From the NCBI GenBank assembly GCA_012514545.1, contig JAAZAC010000030.1:1-10474 (forward strand): a DNA stretch of 10,474 nt, written 5' to 3'. This DNA is from Actinomycetales bacterium. GTDB lineage: Bacteria > Actinomycetota > Actinomycetes > Actinomycetales > Cellulomonadaceae. Under the pieces are notes generated by a model that searched no databases, was not told the DNA's origin, and was given only the letters and a program-made list of their open reading frames with translations. Of the stretch, positions 1-9,017 are shown one piece after another; position 1 is the first letter of the stretch, and the number at the start of each line of letters is the position of its first letter. The position numbers and the translations under genes are program-made.

Positions 1-980
1 CCGTCGGCCTCAACCTCGGCATCGCGTTCCGGGGCGGCTCGGAGTTCACGGTCCCCGGCGCGGGCACGACGGCGGAGCAGCCGGCCGTGGACGCCGTCGG
101 GCAGATCGACGGCGCCGCCCCGCCCCGCGTGTCCGTCGTCGGGTCGAACACGATCCGCGTGCAGACCTCGCAGCTGAGCGACGAGGAGACGACCCGGCTC
201 GCCGCGCTGCTCGCCGACGCGTACGACGTCGACGAGAGCGAGGTCGGCTCGTCGTTCATCGGGGCCACGTGGGGCGCCGACGTGACCAGCAAGGCGCTGC
301 GCGGCCTCGTCATCTTCCTCGCGCTCGTGTCGCTCGTGCTCACCCTCTACTTCCGCGACTGGCGCATGGCCGTGGCGGGCATCGTCGCCCTGCTGCACGA
401 CGTCGCGATCACGGTGGGCGTGTACGCCGCCGTCGGGTGGGAGGTGACCCCGGCGACGATGATCGGGTTCCTCACGATCCTCGGGTACTCGCTCTACGAC
501 ACCGTCGTCGTCTTCGACAAGGTGCGCGAGAACGTCACGGGCGTGCTCGACCAGAAGCGGTACACGTACGGCGAGCTGGCGAACCTCGCGGTCAACCAGA
601 CGCTCGTGCGGTCGCTCAACACCTCGGTCGTGGCGGTGCTCCCCGTCGGCTCGATCCTGTTCATCGGCGCGTTCCTGCTCGGCGCGGGCACGCTGCGGGA
701 CATCGCGCTCGCGCTGTTCGTCGGCATCATCGTCGGCACCTTCTCGTCGGTGTTCCTCGCGACGCCGCTGCTCGTCTGGATGCGCGACCGCGAGCCGGCG
801 CTGCGCGAGCACAACGCGAAGGTGTACGCCGCCCGCGCGGCCGTCGCGGGCGACGGGGAGGCCGTCGCACCCGAGGCCGTCCGGGTGCGCGTCGGCTCGC
901 TCGTGCCGGGCGAGCACCTCGGCAACCGGGCCCAGCCCCGGCGCAAGGGAGGACGGCGACCCGCAGGGAGGCGGTCGTGA
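1..980 (+). CDS. secF: Protein translocase subunit SecF, 3' part (5' end outside window)
   Basis: SecF works with SecD in the cytoplasmic membrane to support proton-motive-force-dependent protein export through SecYEG. The reading frame is open from base 3 to the TGA at 978-980, giving 325 residues. The fragment begins at the end of TM1 with the SecF hallmark GIAFRGGSEF. An extracytoplasmic P1 region of about 75 residues follows, then five hydrophobic segments (about residues 98-117, 121-143, 147-165, 203-225 and 228-252). The SecF signature FLTILGYSLYDTVVVFDKVR sits at about 156-175, and RSLNTS precedes the last helices. The tail is Arg/Lys-rich, as expected on the cytoplasmic side. GTG 87 is an internal Val codon and not the start, because conserved SecF sequence lies upstream of it. 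secD is expected just before the window. The stop overlaps the apt start, so the two are probably translationally coupled. Confidence 0.96.
   Translation, partial: VGLNLGIAFRGGSEFTVPGAGTTAEQPAVDAVGQIDGAAPPRVSVVGSNTIRVQTSQLSDEETTRLAALLADAYDVDESEVGSSFIGATWGADVTSKALRGLVIFLALVSLVLTLYFRDWRMAVAGIVALLHDVAITVGVYAAVGWEVTPATMIGFLTILGYSLYDTVVVFDKVRENVTGVLDQKRYTYGELANLAVNQTLVRSLNTSVVAVLPVGSILFIGAFLLGAGTLRDIALALFVGIIVGTFSSVFLATPLLVWMRDREPALREHNAKVYAARAAVAGDGEAVAPEAVRVRVGSLVPGEHLGNRAQPRRKGGRRPAGRRS
965..971 (+). promoter_or_regulatory. Ribosome binding site of apt
   Basis: AGGGAGG lies inside the secF tail, five bases before the GTG at 977. It decides the apt start among several in-frame upstream codons: any longer apt frame would lie far inside secF. 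Confidence 0.75.
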
Positions 981-1513
981 CCGCGCAGGCCGGTGACCTC
1001 GTCGCCAGGGCGGCGGCGCTCGTCAAGGACGTGCCCGACTACCCGACGCCCGGCGTCGTGTTCAAGGACATCACCCCTCTCCTCGCCGACGGGCCGACGC
1101 TCGCCGAGGTCGTGGAGCACCTCGCGGAGCGCGCCCCCGGGCCCATCGACCTCGTGGTCGGGATGGAGGCCCGGGGGTTCATCCTCGGCGCGCCCGTCGC
1201 CGTGGCCCTCGGGGCGGGCTTCATCCCCGTGCGCAAGGCGGGCAAGCTGCCCCGCGAGGTGCTGGCGGGTGCCTACGAGCTCGAGTACGGCAGCGCCGTG
1301 CTCGAGGTGCACCCCGACACGATCCGCGAGGGCGCGCGCGTGCTCATCGTCGACGACGTGCTCGCGACGGGCGGCACCGCGGCGGCCACGGTGGGGCTCA
1401 TGGAGCAGGCGGGCGGCGTCGTCGTCGGGCTGTCGTTCCTCATGGAGCTGACGTTCCTCGGCGGGCGGGACAGGCTGCCCGACCGGAACGTCGACGTGCT
1501 CCTGACGTACTGA
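977..1513 (+). CDS. apt: Adenine phosphoribosyltransferase
   Basis: Cytoplasmic purine-salvage enzyme that converts adenine and PRPP to AMP and pyrophosphate. The 178-residue product has the usual length of the family. It opens with the typical VPDYPTPGVVFKDITPLL segment. VVGMEARGFILGAPVA carries the adenine-side loop, PVRKAGKLP the flexible loop, and VLIVDDVLATGGTAAAT is the type-I PRTase PRPP-binding signature. The start is GTG 977, which overlaps the secF TGA in the four bases GTGA and has a good ribosome binding site. Apt-then-Rel order is conserved in actinobacteria. In M. tuberculosis a lipoprotein gene sits between secF and apt; here it is absent. The gene probably shares the secDF transcript, since no promoter is visible inside the overlap. 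Confidence 0.97.
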   Translation: MTAQAGDLVARAAALVKDVPDYPTPGVVFKDITPLLADGPTLAEVVEHLAERAPGPIDLVVGMEARGFILGAPVAVALGAGFIPVRKAGKLPREVLAGAYELEYGSAVLEVHPDTIREGARVLIVDDVLATGGTAAATVGLMEQAGGVVVGLSFLMELTFLGGRDRLPDRNVDVLLTY

Positions 1514-1611
1514 GCGCCCGCCCCAGCGGCCACTGCTGAGCGCCCCGCTCGCGCGCGGCGCGCCGACCCGCGGCGGGCATACCGCGTCCGGCCGTCTCGT
1601 TACCCCGACAG

Positions 1612-1617
1612 TAGACT
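1612..1617 (+). promoter_or_regulatory. Candidate -10 element upstream of rel
   Basis: TAGACT fits the actinobacterial housekeeping -10 pattern TANNNT and would start transcription near 1624, giving a leader of about 20 nt. No convincing -35 is seen 16-19 bases upstream. The gap 1514-1643 otherwise holds only GC-rich short inverted repeats near 1540-1565, which are too weak to call a terminator. Confidence 0.5.
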
Positions 1618-1630
1618 CGAGACCTCGCGG

Positions 1631-1639
1631 GGGAGGAGG
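1631..1639 (+). promoter_or_regulatory. Ribosome binding site of rel
   Basis: The purine run GGGAGGAGG ends four bases before ATG 1644. It supports this ATG as the start and makes the Pro/Ala-rich N-terminal extension part of the protein. Confidence 0.75.
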
Positions 1640-1643
1640 GGAG

Positions 1644-4076
<2,433 letters not shown>

Positions 4077-4086
4077 GGAGGCGCGG

Positions 4087-4104
4087 CCCGCGCCGTGGCG
4101 CGGG
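4087..4104. terminator. Hairpin between convergent rel and DUF349 genes
   Basis: A perfect 7-bp inverted repeat, CCCGCGC / GCGCGGG, with the tetraloop CGTG sits in the 43-bp gap between the two stop codons. It has no T-tract on either strand, so it is at best an actinobacterial-style hairpin terminator serving both directions. Confidence 0.45.
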
Positions 4105-4119
4105 GGCCTGCCGGCCTCG

Positions 4120-5946
4120 TCAGCCCCGCGCGTCGGCCGCGGCCCGCTCCACCTGCTCGAGCCAGGCCCGACGCGCGGCGAGCGACTCGGTGATCTCGTT
4201 CACCTTCCGCTCGTCGCCGGCCGCCTGCGCCTTCTCCAGGTCGGCCTCGAGCGCCGCGATGGCGGCGACGAGCTGCGCCGCGGCGCCCTCGGCCCGGGCC
4301 CGGGTCTCCGGGTTGGTGCGCTGCCAGCGGGACTGCTCGGCGTCGCGCACGGCCTGCTCGACCGCGCGCAGCCGGCCCTCGACGCGCTGCACGTCGCCGC
4401 GGGGCACGCGGCCGGCCTTCTCCCAGCGCTCCTGGATCGAGCGGAGGCCGGCCTTGGCGGCCGCGAGGTCCGTGACCGGGACGAGGCGCTCGGCCTCCTC
4501 GAGCAGAGCGAGCTTCACCTGCAGGTTCGCCGCGTACTCGGCGTCGGTGGCCTTGTGGAAGGCGTCCCGCGCGCTGAAGAACGCGTCCTGCGCCGCGCGG
4601 AAGCGGGCCCAGAGCGCGTCGTCGTCCCGGCGGTTCGCCCGCCCGGCGGCCTTCCACCGGGCCATGAGGTCGCGGAACGCGGCGGAGGTCGCGCCCCAGT
4701 CGGTGCTCGACGCAAGGGCCTCGGCCTCGGCGACGATCTGCTCCTTCGCCGCGCGGGCGGCGGCGTTGGCCTTCTCGAGCTCGGCGAACCAGCGGCGACG
4801 TTCCCGGTCGAACGTCGAGCGGGCGTGGCTGAACCGCTTCCAGAGGGCGTCCTCGGTGGGACGGTCGATGCGCGGGCCGCGGCGCTGCGCCTCCTTCCAC
4901 TGCTCGAGGAGCGCGCGGAGCTGCTCGCCCGCAGGCCGCCACTGCATCTTCGCGGGGTCGGTGGCGGCGATCTTCTCGGCCGCCTCGACGAGGGCGGTGC
5001 GCGCCTCGAGCGCGGCCTGCTTGGCCGCGGCCCGCTCGGCCTCGACGGCGGCGCGGCGCTCCGCGGCCCGCTCCCGGAGTGCGTCGAGGCGGACGCGCAG
5101 GGCGTCGAGGTCGCCGACGGCGGCCGGGGCCTCGAGCTCGGCGGTGAGGTGCTCGAGCGTGGTGTCGATCTCCTTGATCGAGAGGTCGGTCGCCGCGAGG
5201 CGCGTCTCGAACAGGCCCACCTTGGCGTGCAGGTCGGCGTACCGGCGCACGTAGAAGGCGATGGCCTCCGACGGGTCGCCGGCGAACTGGCCGACCTCGC
5301 GTTCGCCCGCGGCCTCGCGCACCCAGACGGTGCCGTCCTCGGCGACGCGGCCGAACGTCGCGGCGGCGGCCAGCTCGGCCTCCGACAGGTCCGGCGGCGG
5401 AGGGACGGCGGGGGTGGCGTGGGTGGCGACGACGGCGGCCGGGGTGACGCGGCGCCCCTTCGGCGGGCGCGGGACGGCCCGCGGGGTCGGCCGGGGAGCG
5501 GGAGCCGCCGCCTCCGCGGCCGCGGGGGCCTCGGGCTCGGGAGCGTGCGCGGCGTCGGCGGTCGGCGCGTCCGCCGAGGGGGCGGCGTCGGTGGTGGCCT
5601 CGGGCGCAGGCACCTCGGCGGCGGGCTCGTCGGCGACCGTCTCGTCGGCGACGGGCTCGGCCTCGGCCGCGGGCTCGGGCTCCTCGGCGGCGGGCTCGGT
5701 GGCGGGCGCCGGCTCCTCGGCGGCCGGCTCCGCCTCGGCGACAGGCTCCGCCTCGGCGACATGCTCCGCCTCGGCGACATGCTCCGCCTCGGCGACATGC
5801 TCCGCCTCGGTCGTCGGCTCCTCGGGCGCGGTCTCCGCCTCCGGCGCGACGGCCGTGGCCTGGGCCTCGGCCGCGCCGTCGGCGGTCGTCGCGGTGGCGT
5901 CGTCGCGCGGCTCGGCGGCGGCGTCGCGGCTGGGGCTCTCGCTCAC
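4120..5946 (-). CDS. DUF349 domain-containing protein with repetitive acidic N-terminus
   Basis: Function not established. The 608-residue product has two halves. Residues 1 to about 185 are low-complexity Ala/Glu/Pro/Thr, including tandem AEAEHV / AEAEPV hexapeptides, and end in a Pro/Arg-rich stretch. From DLSEAEL (about 185) it becomes helical and charged. It carries three DUF349-type repeats with the pattern W-(K/E)-x-A-(Q/G)-R: about 334-400 (LLEQWKEAQRRGPR), 415-470 (LMARWKAAGRANRR) and 490-540 (IQERWEKAGRVPRG). The C-terminal part is coiled-coil-like. No signal peptide or membrane segment is visible, so it is probably cytoplasmic. The start is GTG 5946, overlapping the PPIase TGA in GTGA, with GAGGGAG ten bases upstream. 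The frame runs open to 7578, but the upstream part covers the PPIase and the divergent promoter. It is convergent with rel. Confidence 0.88.
   Translation of the reverse strand: MSESPSRDAAAEPRDDATATTADGAAEAQATAVAPEAETAPEEPTTEAEHVAEAEHVAEAEHVAEAEPVAEAEPAAEEPAPATEPAAEEPEPAAEAEPVADETVADEPAAEVPAPEATTDAAPSADAPTADAAHAPEPEAPAAAEAAAPAPRPTPRAVPRPPKGRRVTPAAVVATHATPAVPPPPDLSEAELAAAATFGRVAEDGTVWVREAAGEREVGQFAGDPSEAIAFYVRRYADLHAKVGLFETRLAATDLSIKEIDTTLEHLTAELEAPAAVGDLDALRVRLDALRERAAERRAAVEAERAAAKQAALEARTALVEAAEKIAATDPAKMQWRPAGEQLRALLEQWKEAQRRGPRIDRPTEDALWKRFSHARSTFDRERRRWFAELEKANAAARAAKEQIVAEAEALASSTDWGATSAAFRDLMARWKAAGRANRRDDDALWARFRAAQDAFFSARDAFHKATDAEYAANLQVKLALLEEAERLVPVTDLAAAKAGLRSIQERWEKAGRVPRGDVQRVEGRLRAVEQAVRDAEQSRWQRTNPETRARAEGAAAQLVAAIAALEADLEKAQAAGDERKVNEITESLAARRAWLEQVERAAADARG
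5726..5810. repeat. 18-bp tandem repeat inside the DUF349 gene
   Basis: Four full units and a partial fifth of (T/G)GCTCCGCCTCGGCGACA begin at 5726, 5744, 5762, 5780 and 5798. The units differ only at the first base. They encode, on the minus strand, the hexapeptide repeat AEAE(H/P)V. Near-perfect nucleotide identity suggests recent slippage or duplication rather than slow divergence. Confidence 0.93.
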
Positions 5947-6722
5947 TGGACCTGCACTCCCTCGATCGTGACGTCCGTGACGGGCGTCTCGGTCCCCTCG
6001 ACCACGCCGGCCTCTGCCACCTGGCGCAGCACATCCATGCCCTCGACGACGCGGCCGAACACCGTGTAGCCGCCCGCCTCGTCCGAGGTGATCGTCGAGT
6101 CCTCGTACACGAGGAAGAACTGGCTGCCCTGGCTCTCGGCGTCCCCCCGCACGCGCGCCATGGCCACCGTACCGGCCGGGTACACGTCGTCGGCGGGCGC
6201 GTTCTCGATCGGCCCGAAGCGGTAGCCCGGCCCGCCCAGGCCGGTGCCCTCGGGGTCGCCGCACTGCAGCACGTAGATCGCGTTCGTCGTGAGCCGGTGG
6301 CACGTCGTGCCGTCGAAGAAGCCGTCCTGCGCGAGCGTGACGAACGAGGCGACCGCCTGCGGGGCCGCCGCGCCGTCGAGCTCGAGCACGAGGTCGCCGG
6401 CCGTCGTCGTGAGGGTCGCGGTCCAGGTGCGGTTCTCGGCGACGGCCGGGTCCGGCGCCTGCGCCTCCGGGGTCGGCTCGGCCGACGGCTCCGCGGAGGG
6501 CTCGGTCGCGGGCTCCGAGGCGGTCGGGGTCGGGGTCGGGGGCTCCTCGGGGGACGTGGCCTCGACGACGAGCCAGACGACGACGCCGAGCGCGAGCGCG
6601 CCGAGCACGGACCCGGTGACGACCGCCCGCCGCCGCTGCCGCGCGCGCACCTCCTCCTGGTGCTGCAGCCACTTCTCGTAGCGCCGCCGCGCGTACTCGC
6701 GCTGCTGCTTCTTCGAGGTCAC
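5943..6722 (-). CDS. Membrane-anchored cyclophilin-type peptidyl-prolyl cis-trans isomerase
   Basis: Probably catalyses or assists proline isomerisation during folding of exported proteins. The 259-residue product has a basic N-terminus (residues 1-32), one membrane segment at about 33-53 with no lipobox Cys, an extracytoplasmic Pro/Thr/Glu/Ser linker (57-95) and a cyclophilin domain (about 100-258). Recognisable domain parts are CHRL (Arg143), LQCGDP (Gln153), GTVAMAR, GSQFFLVY (Gln201, Phe203) and YTVFGRVVEGMDVL. The usual RxxxGFMxQGGD core is altered, and the cyclophilin active-site His is replaced by Tyr219. M. tuberculosis Rv2582 (ppiB) occupies the same place and orientation. The GTG start at 6722 has GGGAG five bases upstream. 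An ATG at 6923 would run through the neighbour's promoter and start codon and is rejected. It is probably the first gene of a two-gene unit with the DUF349 gene. Confidence 0.93.
   Translation of the reverse strand: MTSKKQQREYARRRYEKWLQHQEEVRARQRRRAVVTGSVLGALALGVVVWLVVEATSPEEPPTPTPTASEPATEPSAEPSAEPTPEAQAPDPAVAENRTWTATLTTTAGDLVLELDGAAAPQAVASFVTLAQDGFFDGTTCHRLTTNAIYVLQCGDPEGTGLGGPGYRFGPIENAPADDVYPAGTVAMARVRGDAESQGSQFFLVYEDSTITSDEAGGYTVFGRVVEGMDVLRQVAEAGVVEGTETPVTDVTIEGVQVQ
5957..5963 (-). promoter_or_regulatory. Ribosome binding site of the DUF349 gene
   Basis: GAGGGAG on the minus strand, ten bases before GTG 5946 and inside the last codons of the PPIase gene. It fixes the start at the GTGA overlap within a much longer open frame. 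Confidence 0.6.
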
Positions 6723-6727
6723 CTCGA

Positions 6728-6732
6728 CTCCC
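6728..6732 (-). promoter_or_regulatory. Ribosome binding site of the PPIase gene
   Basis: GGGAG on the minus strand, five bases before GTG 6722. It selects this start over the upstream ATG at 6923. Confidence 0.55.
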
Positions 6733-6796
6733 GTTCGTGCCGGTCGCGGGCGCGTACCCGCGGGCGGGCGCGCCAGGGCGGCCCCGCCGAGCCGAC

Positions 6797-6802
6797 AGTC
6801 TA
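6797..6802 (-). promoter_or_regulatory. Candidate -10 element for the PPIase-DUF349 unit
   Basis: TAGACT read on the minus strand predicts a start of transcription near 6790 and a leader of about 68 nt before GTG 6722. The -35 region is not recognisable. It lies back-to-back with the promoter of the hydrolase gene in the 163-bp divergent gap 6723-6885, where I see no other clear element. Confidence 0.5.
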
Positions 6803-6873
6803 GGCAAGGCGCCCCCGGGGCACGGACCGCCGAGGTCCCGCGGACGGTCACGGTCTGGTCTCGGGCGCGCCGG

Positions 6874-6879
6874 TAGGCT
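6874..6879 (+). promoter_or_regulatory. Candidate -10 element, leaderless start of the hydrolase-hisS unit
   Basis: TAGGCT is followed by exactly six bases and then GTG 6886. Transcription would start at or next to the first base of the start codon. There is no Shine-Dalgarno sequence upstream of the GTG, which agrees with a leaderless mRNA. The -35 match is poor. Confidence 0.6.
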
Positions 6880-6885
6880 TGACCG

Positions 6886-7554
6886 GTGCTGATCAGGACC
6901 GTCGTCGCCCCCCTGCTCGGCACGAACTGCTACCTCGTGCCCGACGGCGACCGGTGCGTCGTCGTCGACCCCGGTGGCGGCGCGGCGGAGGCGATCCGCC
7001 GCGAGGTCGCAGCCGCCGGGCTCGTGCCGACGGCGGTGCTCGTCACCCACGGGCACGTCGACCACACGTGGGCCGCCGCGGAGGTCTCCGACGCTTACGG
7101 CATCCCGGTGCTCGTGCACGAGGCGGACGCCTACCGGCTCGCCGACCCCGTCGGCAGCCTCGGGCCGCTCGGCCGCCAGCTCGCCGCGATGGCCGGCGAC
7201 CCGGCGGGCCCGCCCGCGCCGAGCCGCCTGGAGCCGTTCGCGACGCCCCCGGGCGAGCCGGCCGTCGTCGTCGGGAACCTGCGGGCGCTGCACGCGCCGG
7301 GCCACACGGAGGGCTCCACGGTCTACCTGCTCGACGGGCCCGACGGCGCCCCCGTCGCCCTCACCGGCGACGTGCTCTTCGCGGGCTCGATCGGGCGGTG
7401 CGACCTGCCGGGCGGCGACGAGGTGGCGATGGCGGCCACGCTGCGCCGCCTGGCGGCCCTCGACCCGGCGACCGCCGTCCTGCCGGGCCACGGCCCGCGC
7501 TCGACCATCGGCGACGAGCTGGCCACGAACCCCTACCTGCGCGCTGGGCGTTGA
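6886..7554 (+). CDS. Metallo-beta-lactamase fold hydrolase, glyoxalase II-like
   Basis: Predicted cytoplasmic zinc-dependent hydrolase of 222 residues, in the family that includes hydroxyacylglutathione hydrolase. The metal-binding signature is complete: THGHVDH at 54-60 (His55, His57, Asp59, His60), PGHTEGS (His140), TGDVLFAGSIGR (Asp162) and LPGHGPRST (His202). It is slightly shorter than classical glyoxalase II and lacks that enzyme's long C-terminal glutathione-binding domain. Actinobacteria generally use mycothiol, so the natural thioester substrate is open. M. tuberculosis Rv2581c lies in the same place, next to hisS. The start GTG 6886 is supported by the -10 geometry and by the family N-terminus (LIRTVVAPLLGTNCYLV). 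hisS follows after 17 bp, almost certainly on the same transcript. Confidence 0.92.
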   Translation: MLIRTVVAPLLGTNCYLVPDGDRCVVVDPGGGAAEAIRREVAAAGLVPTAVLVTHGHVDHTWAAAEVSDAYGIPVLVHEADAYRLADPVGSLGPLGRQLAAMAGDPAGPPAPSRLEPFATPPGEPAVVVGNLRALHAPGHTEGSTVYLLDGPDGAPVALTGDVLFAGSIGRCDLPGGDEVAMAATLRRLAALDPATAVLPGHGPRSTIGDELATNPYLRAGR

Positions 7555-7558
7555 GCCC

Positions 7559-7565
7559 GAGGAGG
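7559..7565 (+). promoter_or_regulatory. Ribosome binding site of hisS
   Basis: GAGGAGG, six bases before ATG 7572, in the 17-bp gap after the hydrolase stop. It fixes the hisS start in a frame that is open much further upstream. Confidence 0.75.
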
Positions 7566-7571
7566 CACGAC

Positions 7572-8975
7572 ATGGCACGCCCCACCCCCCTGTCCGGGTT
7601 CCCGGAGTGGCTCCCGGAGGGCCGCGTCGTCGAGCAGCACGTGCTCGACACCCTGCGCCGCACCTTCGAGCTGCACGGCTTCGCGGGCATCGAGACGCGC
7701 GCGGTGGAGCCGCTCGACCAGCTCCTGCGCAAGGGCGAGACGAGCAAGGAGATCTACGTGCTGCGGCGCCTGCAGGAGCAGGAGGCCGACGAGGGCCGCG
7801 GCGAGCAGGCCGGGCTCGGGCTGCACTTCGACCTCACCGTGCCGTTCGCCCGGTACGTACTCGAGAACGCCGGCAAGCTGCACTTCCCGTTCCGCCGCTA
7901 CCAGATCCAGAAGGTCTGGCGCGGCGAGCGGCCGCAGGAGGGCCGGTTCCGCGAGTTCGTGCAGGCCGACGTCGACGTGGTCGCCGCGGGGGAGCTGCCG
8001 TACCACTACGAGGTCGAGCTGCCGCTCGTCATGGCCGACGCGTTCGCCGCGCTGGCCGACGTCGGCGTCCCGCCGGTACGGATCCTCGTGAACAACCGCA
8101 AGGTCGTCGAGGGCTTCGCGCGCGGGCTCGGGCTGGCCGACGTCGACGCGGTGCTGCGCGCCGTCGACAAGCTGGACAAGGTCGGTCCCGACGCCGTCGC
8201 GGACCTCCTGCGCGCGGAGGCCGGTGCGAGCGCCGAGCAGGCGGCGGCGATGCTCGACCTGGCCGCGGTGCGCGGGGACGACGTCGTGGCGCGCGTCCGG
8301 GCGCTCGCCGAGCGGCACGGCGCCCGCACCGGCGCCGGGGGCGACCTGCTCGACGCCGGGCTGGCCGAGCTGGGCGCGCTGCTCGACGCGGCCGCGACGC
8401 GCGCGCCCGGGGTCATCACCGCCGACCTGAAGATCGCGCGCGGCCTCGACTACTACACGGGCTCGGTCTACGAGACGGTCCTCGTCGGCCACGAGGACCT
8501 CGGCTCGATCTGCTCGGGCGGCCGGTACGACGCCCTGGCGAGCGACGGGACGACGACGTACCCCGGCGTCGGGCTGTCGATCGGCGTCTCCCGCCTCGTC
8601 TCCCGGCTGCTGTCCGCGGGCCTCGTGACGGCGACGCGCGGGGTGCCGAGCGCCGTCGTGGTCGCCGTGACGAGCGAGGAGACGCGTCAGGAGAGCGAGG
8701 CCGTGGCGGCGGCGCTGCGCGCGAGGGGGATCCCCACGGAGGTCGCCCCGGCGGCGGCGAAGTTCGGCAAGCAGATCCGCTACGCGGACCGGCGCGGCGT
8801 GCCGTTCGTCTGGTTCCCCCCGACGGCGCGGACCGCCGAGGGCGCCGACGCGGCGACCGGCCACGAGGTCAAGGACATCCGCTCCGGCGAGCAGGTGCCG
8901 GCGGACCCGGCGACGTGGACGCCGCCTGCCGAGGACCTGCTCCCGAGGGCGGTGCCCGGGCCGGCGGCCGGCTGA
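7572..8975 (+). CDS. hisS: Histidine-tRNA ligase
   Basis: Class II aminoacyl-tRNA synthetase that charges tRNA-His with histidine. The 467-residue product is longer than the common bacterial form (about 420). It begins SGFPEWLPEGRVVEQHVLD. Residues 84-96 read LHFDLTVPFARYV where canonical bacterial HisRS has LRPEGT. Motif 2 lies at about 107-129 (FRRYQIQKVWRGERPQEGR). The histidine-binding HisA-type loop is ARGLDYYTGSVYE (Arg290), and motif 3 is GVGLSIGVSRL at about 332-342. The C-terminal anticodon-binding domain follows (about 355-450, with KFGKQIRYADRRGVPFVWF). The DLTVPFARY form resembles archaeal/eukaryotic-type HisRS and, from memory, is the usual form in Micrococcales such as Arthrobacter. 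All catalytic motifs look intact. It is probably co-transcribed with the hydrolase gene and convergent with the next gene. Confidence 0.96.
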   Translation: MARPTPLSGFPEWLPEGRVVEQHVLDTLRRTFELHGFAGIETRAVEPLDQLLRKGETSKEIYVLRRLQEQEADEGRGEQAGLGLHFDLTVPFARYVLENAGKLHFPFRRYQIQKVWRGERPQEGRFREFVQADVDVVAAGELPYHYEVELPLVMADAFAALADVGVPPVRILVNNRKVVEGFARGLGLADVDAVLRAVDKLDKVGPDAVADLLRAEAGASAEQAAAMLDLAAVRGDDVVARVRALAERHGARTGAGGDLLDAGLAELGALLDAAATRAPGVITADLKIARGLDYYTGSVYETVLVGHEDLGSICSGGRYDALASDGTTTYPGVGLSIGVSRLVSRLLSAGLVTATRGVPSAVVVAVTSEETRQESEAVAAALRARGIPTEVAPAAAKFGKQIRYADRRGVPFVWFPPTARTAEGADAATGHEVKDIRSGEQVPADPATWTPPAEDLLPRAVPGPAAG

Positions 8976-8985
8976 GGCGGGGCCC

Positions 8986-9001
8986 GGTCGGGCGGTCGAC
9001 C
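8986..9001. terminator. Weak hairpin between hisS and the isochorismatase-family gene
   Basis: GGTCG / CGACC with a six-base loop lies in the 42-bp gap between the two convergent stop codons. It has only five pairs and no T-tract; it is listed because of its position. Confidence 0.25.
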
Positions 9002-9017
9002 CTCCCGTCAGCCGCCG

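Noticed and set aside
87..89. GTG 87 as a start for SecF
   Set aside because: The frame continues to the window edge and carries the conserved SecF GIAFRGGSEF segment upstream, so the real start is outside the window.
1530..1600. GC-rich inverted repeats between apt and rel as terminator or riboswitch
   Set aside because: Only 4-5 pair stems appear, no larger fold or known aptamer pattern is recognisable, and such repeats are frequent by chance at this GC content.
5726..5810. Possible CRISPR-like repeat array
   Set aside because: The units are directly adjacent with no spacers, only 18 bp long, and in frame with a coding sequence.
6723..6923. Longer PPIase start at ATG 6923
   Set aside because: The added residues are not conserved-looking, would cover the -10 and start of the hydrolase gene, and the GTG at 6722 has a ribosome binding site and a typical N-terminus.
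5947..7578. Upstream extension of the DUF349 frame on the minus strand to 7578
   Set aside because: It would run across the PPIase, the divergent promoter gap and most of the hydrolase gene, with no conserved sequence. GTG 5946 has a ribosome binding site and the GTGA overlap.
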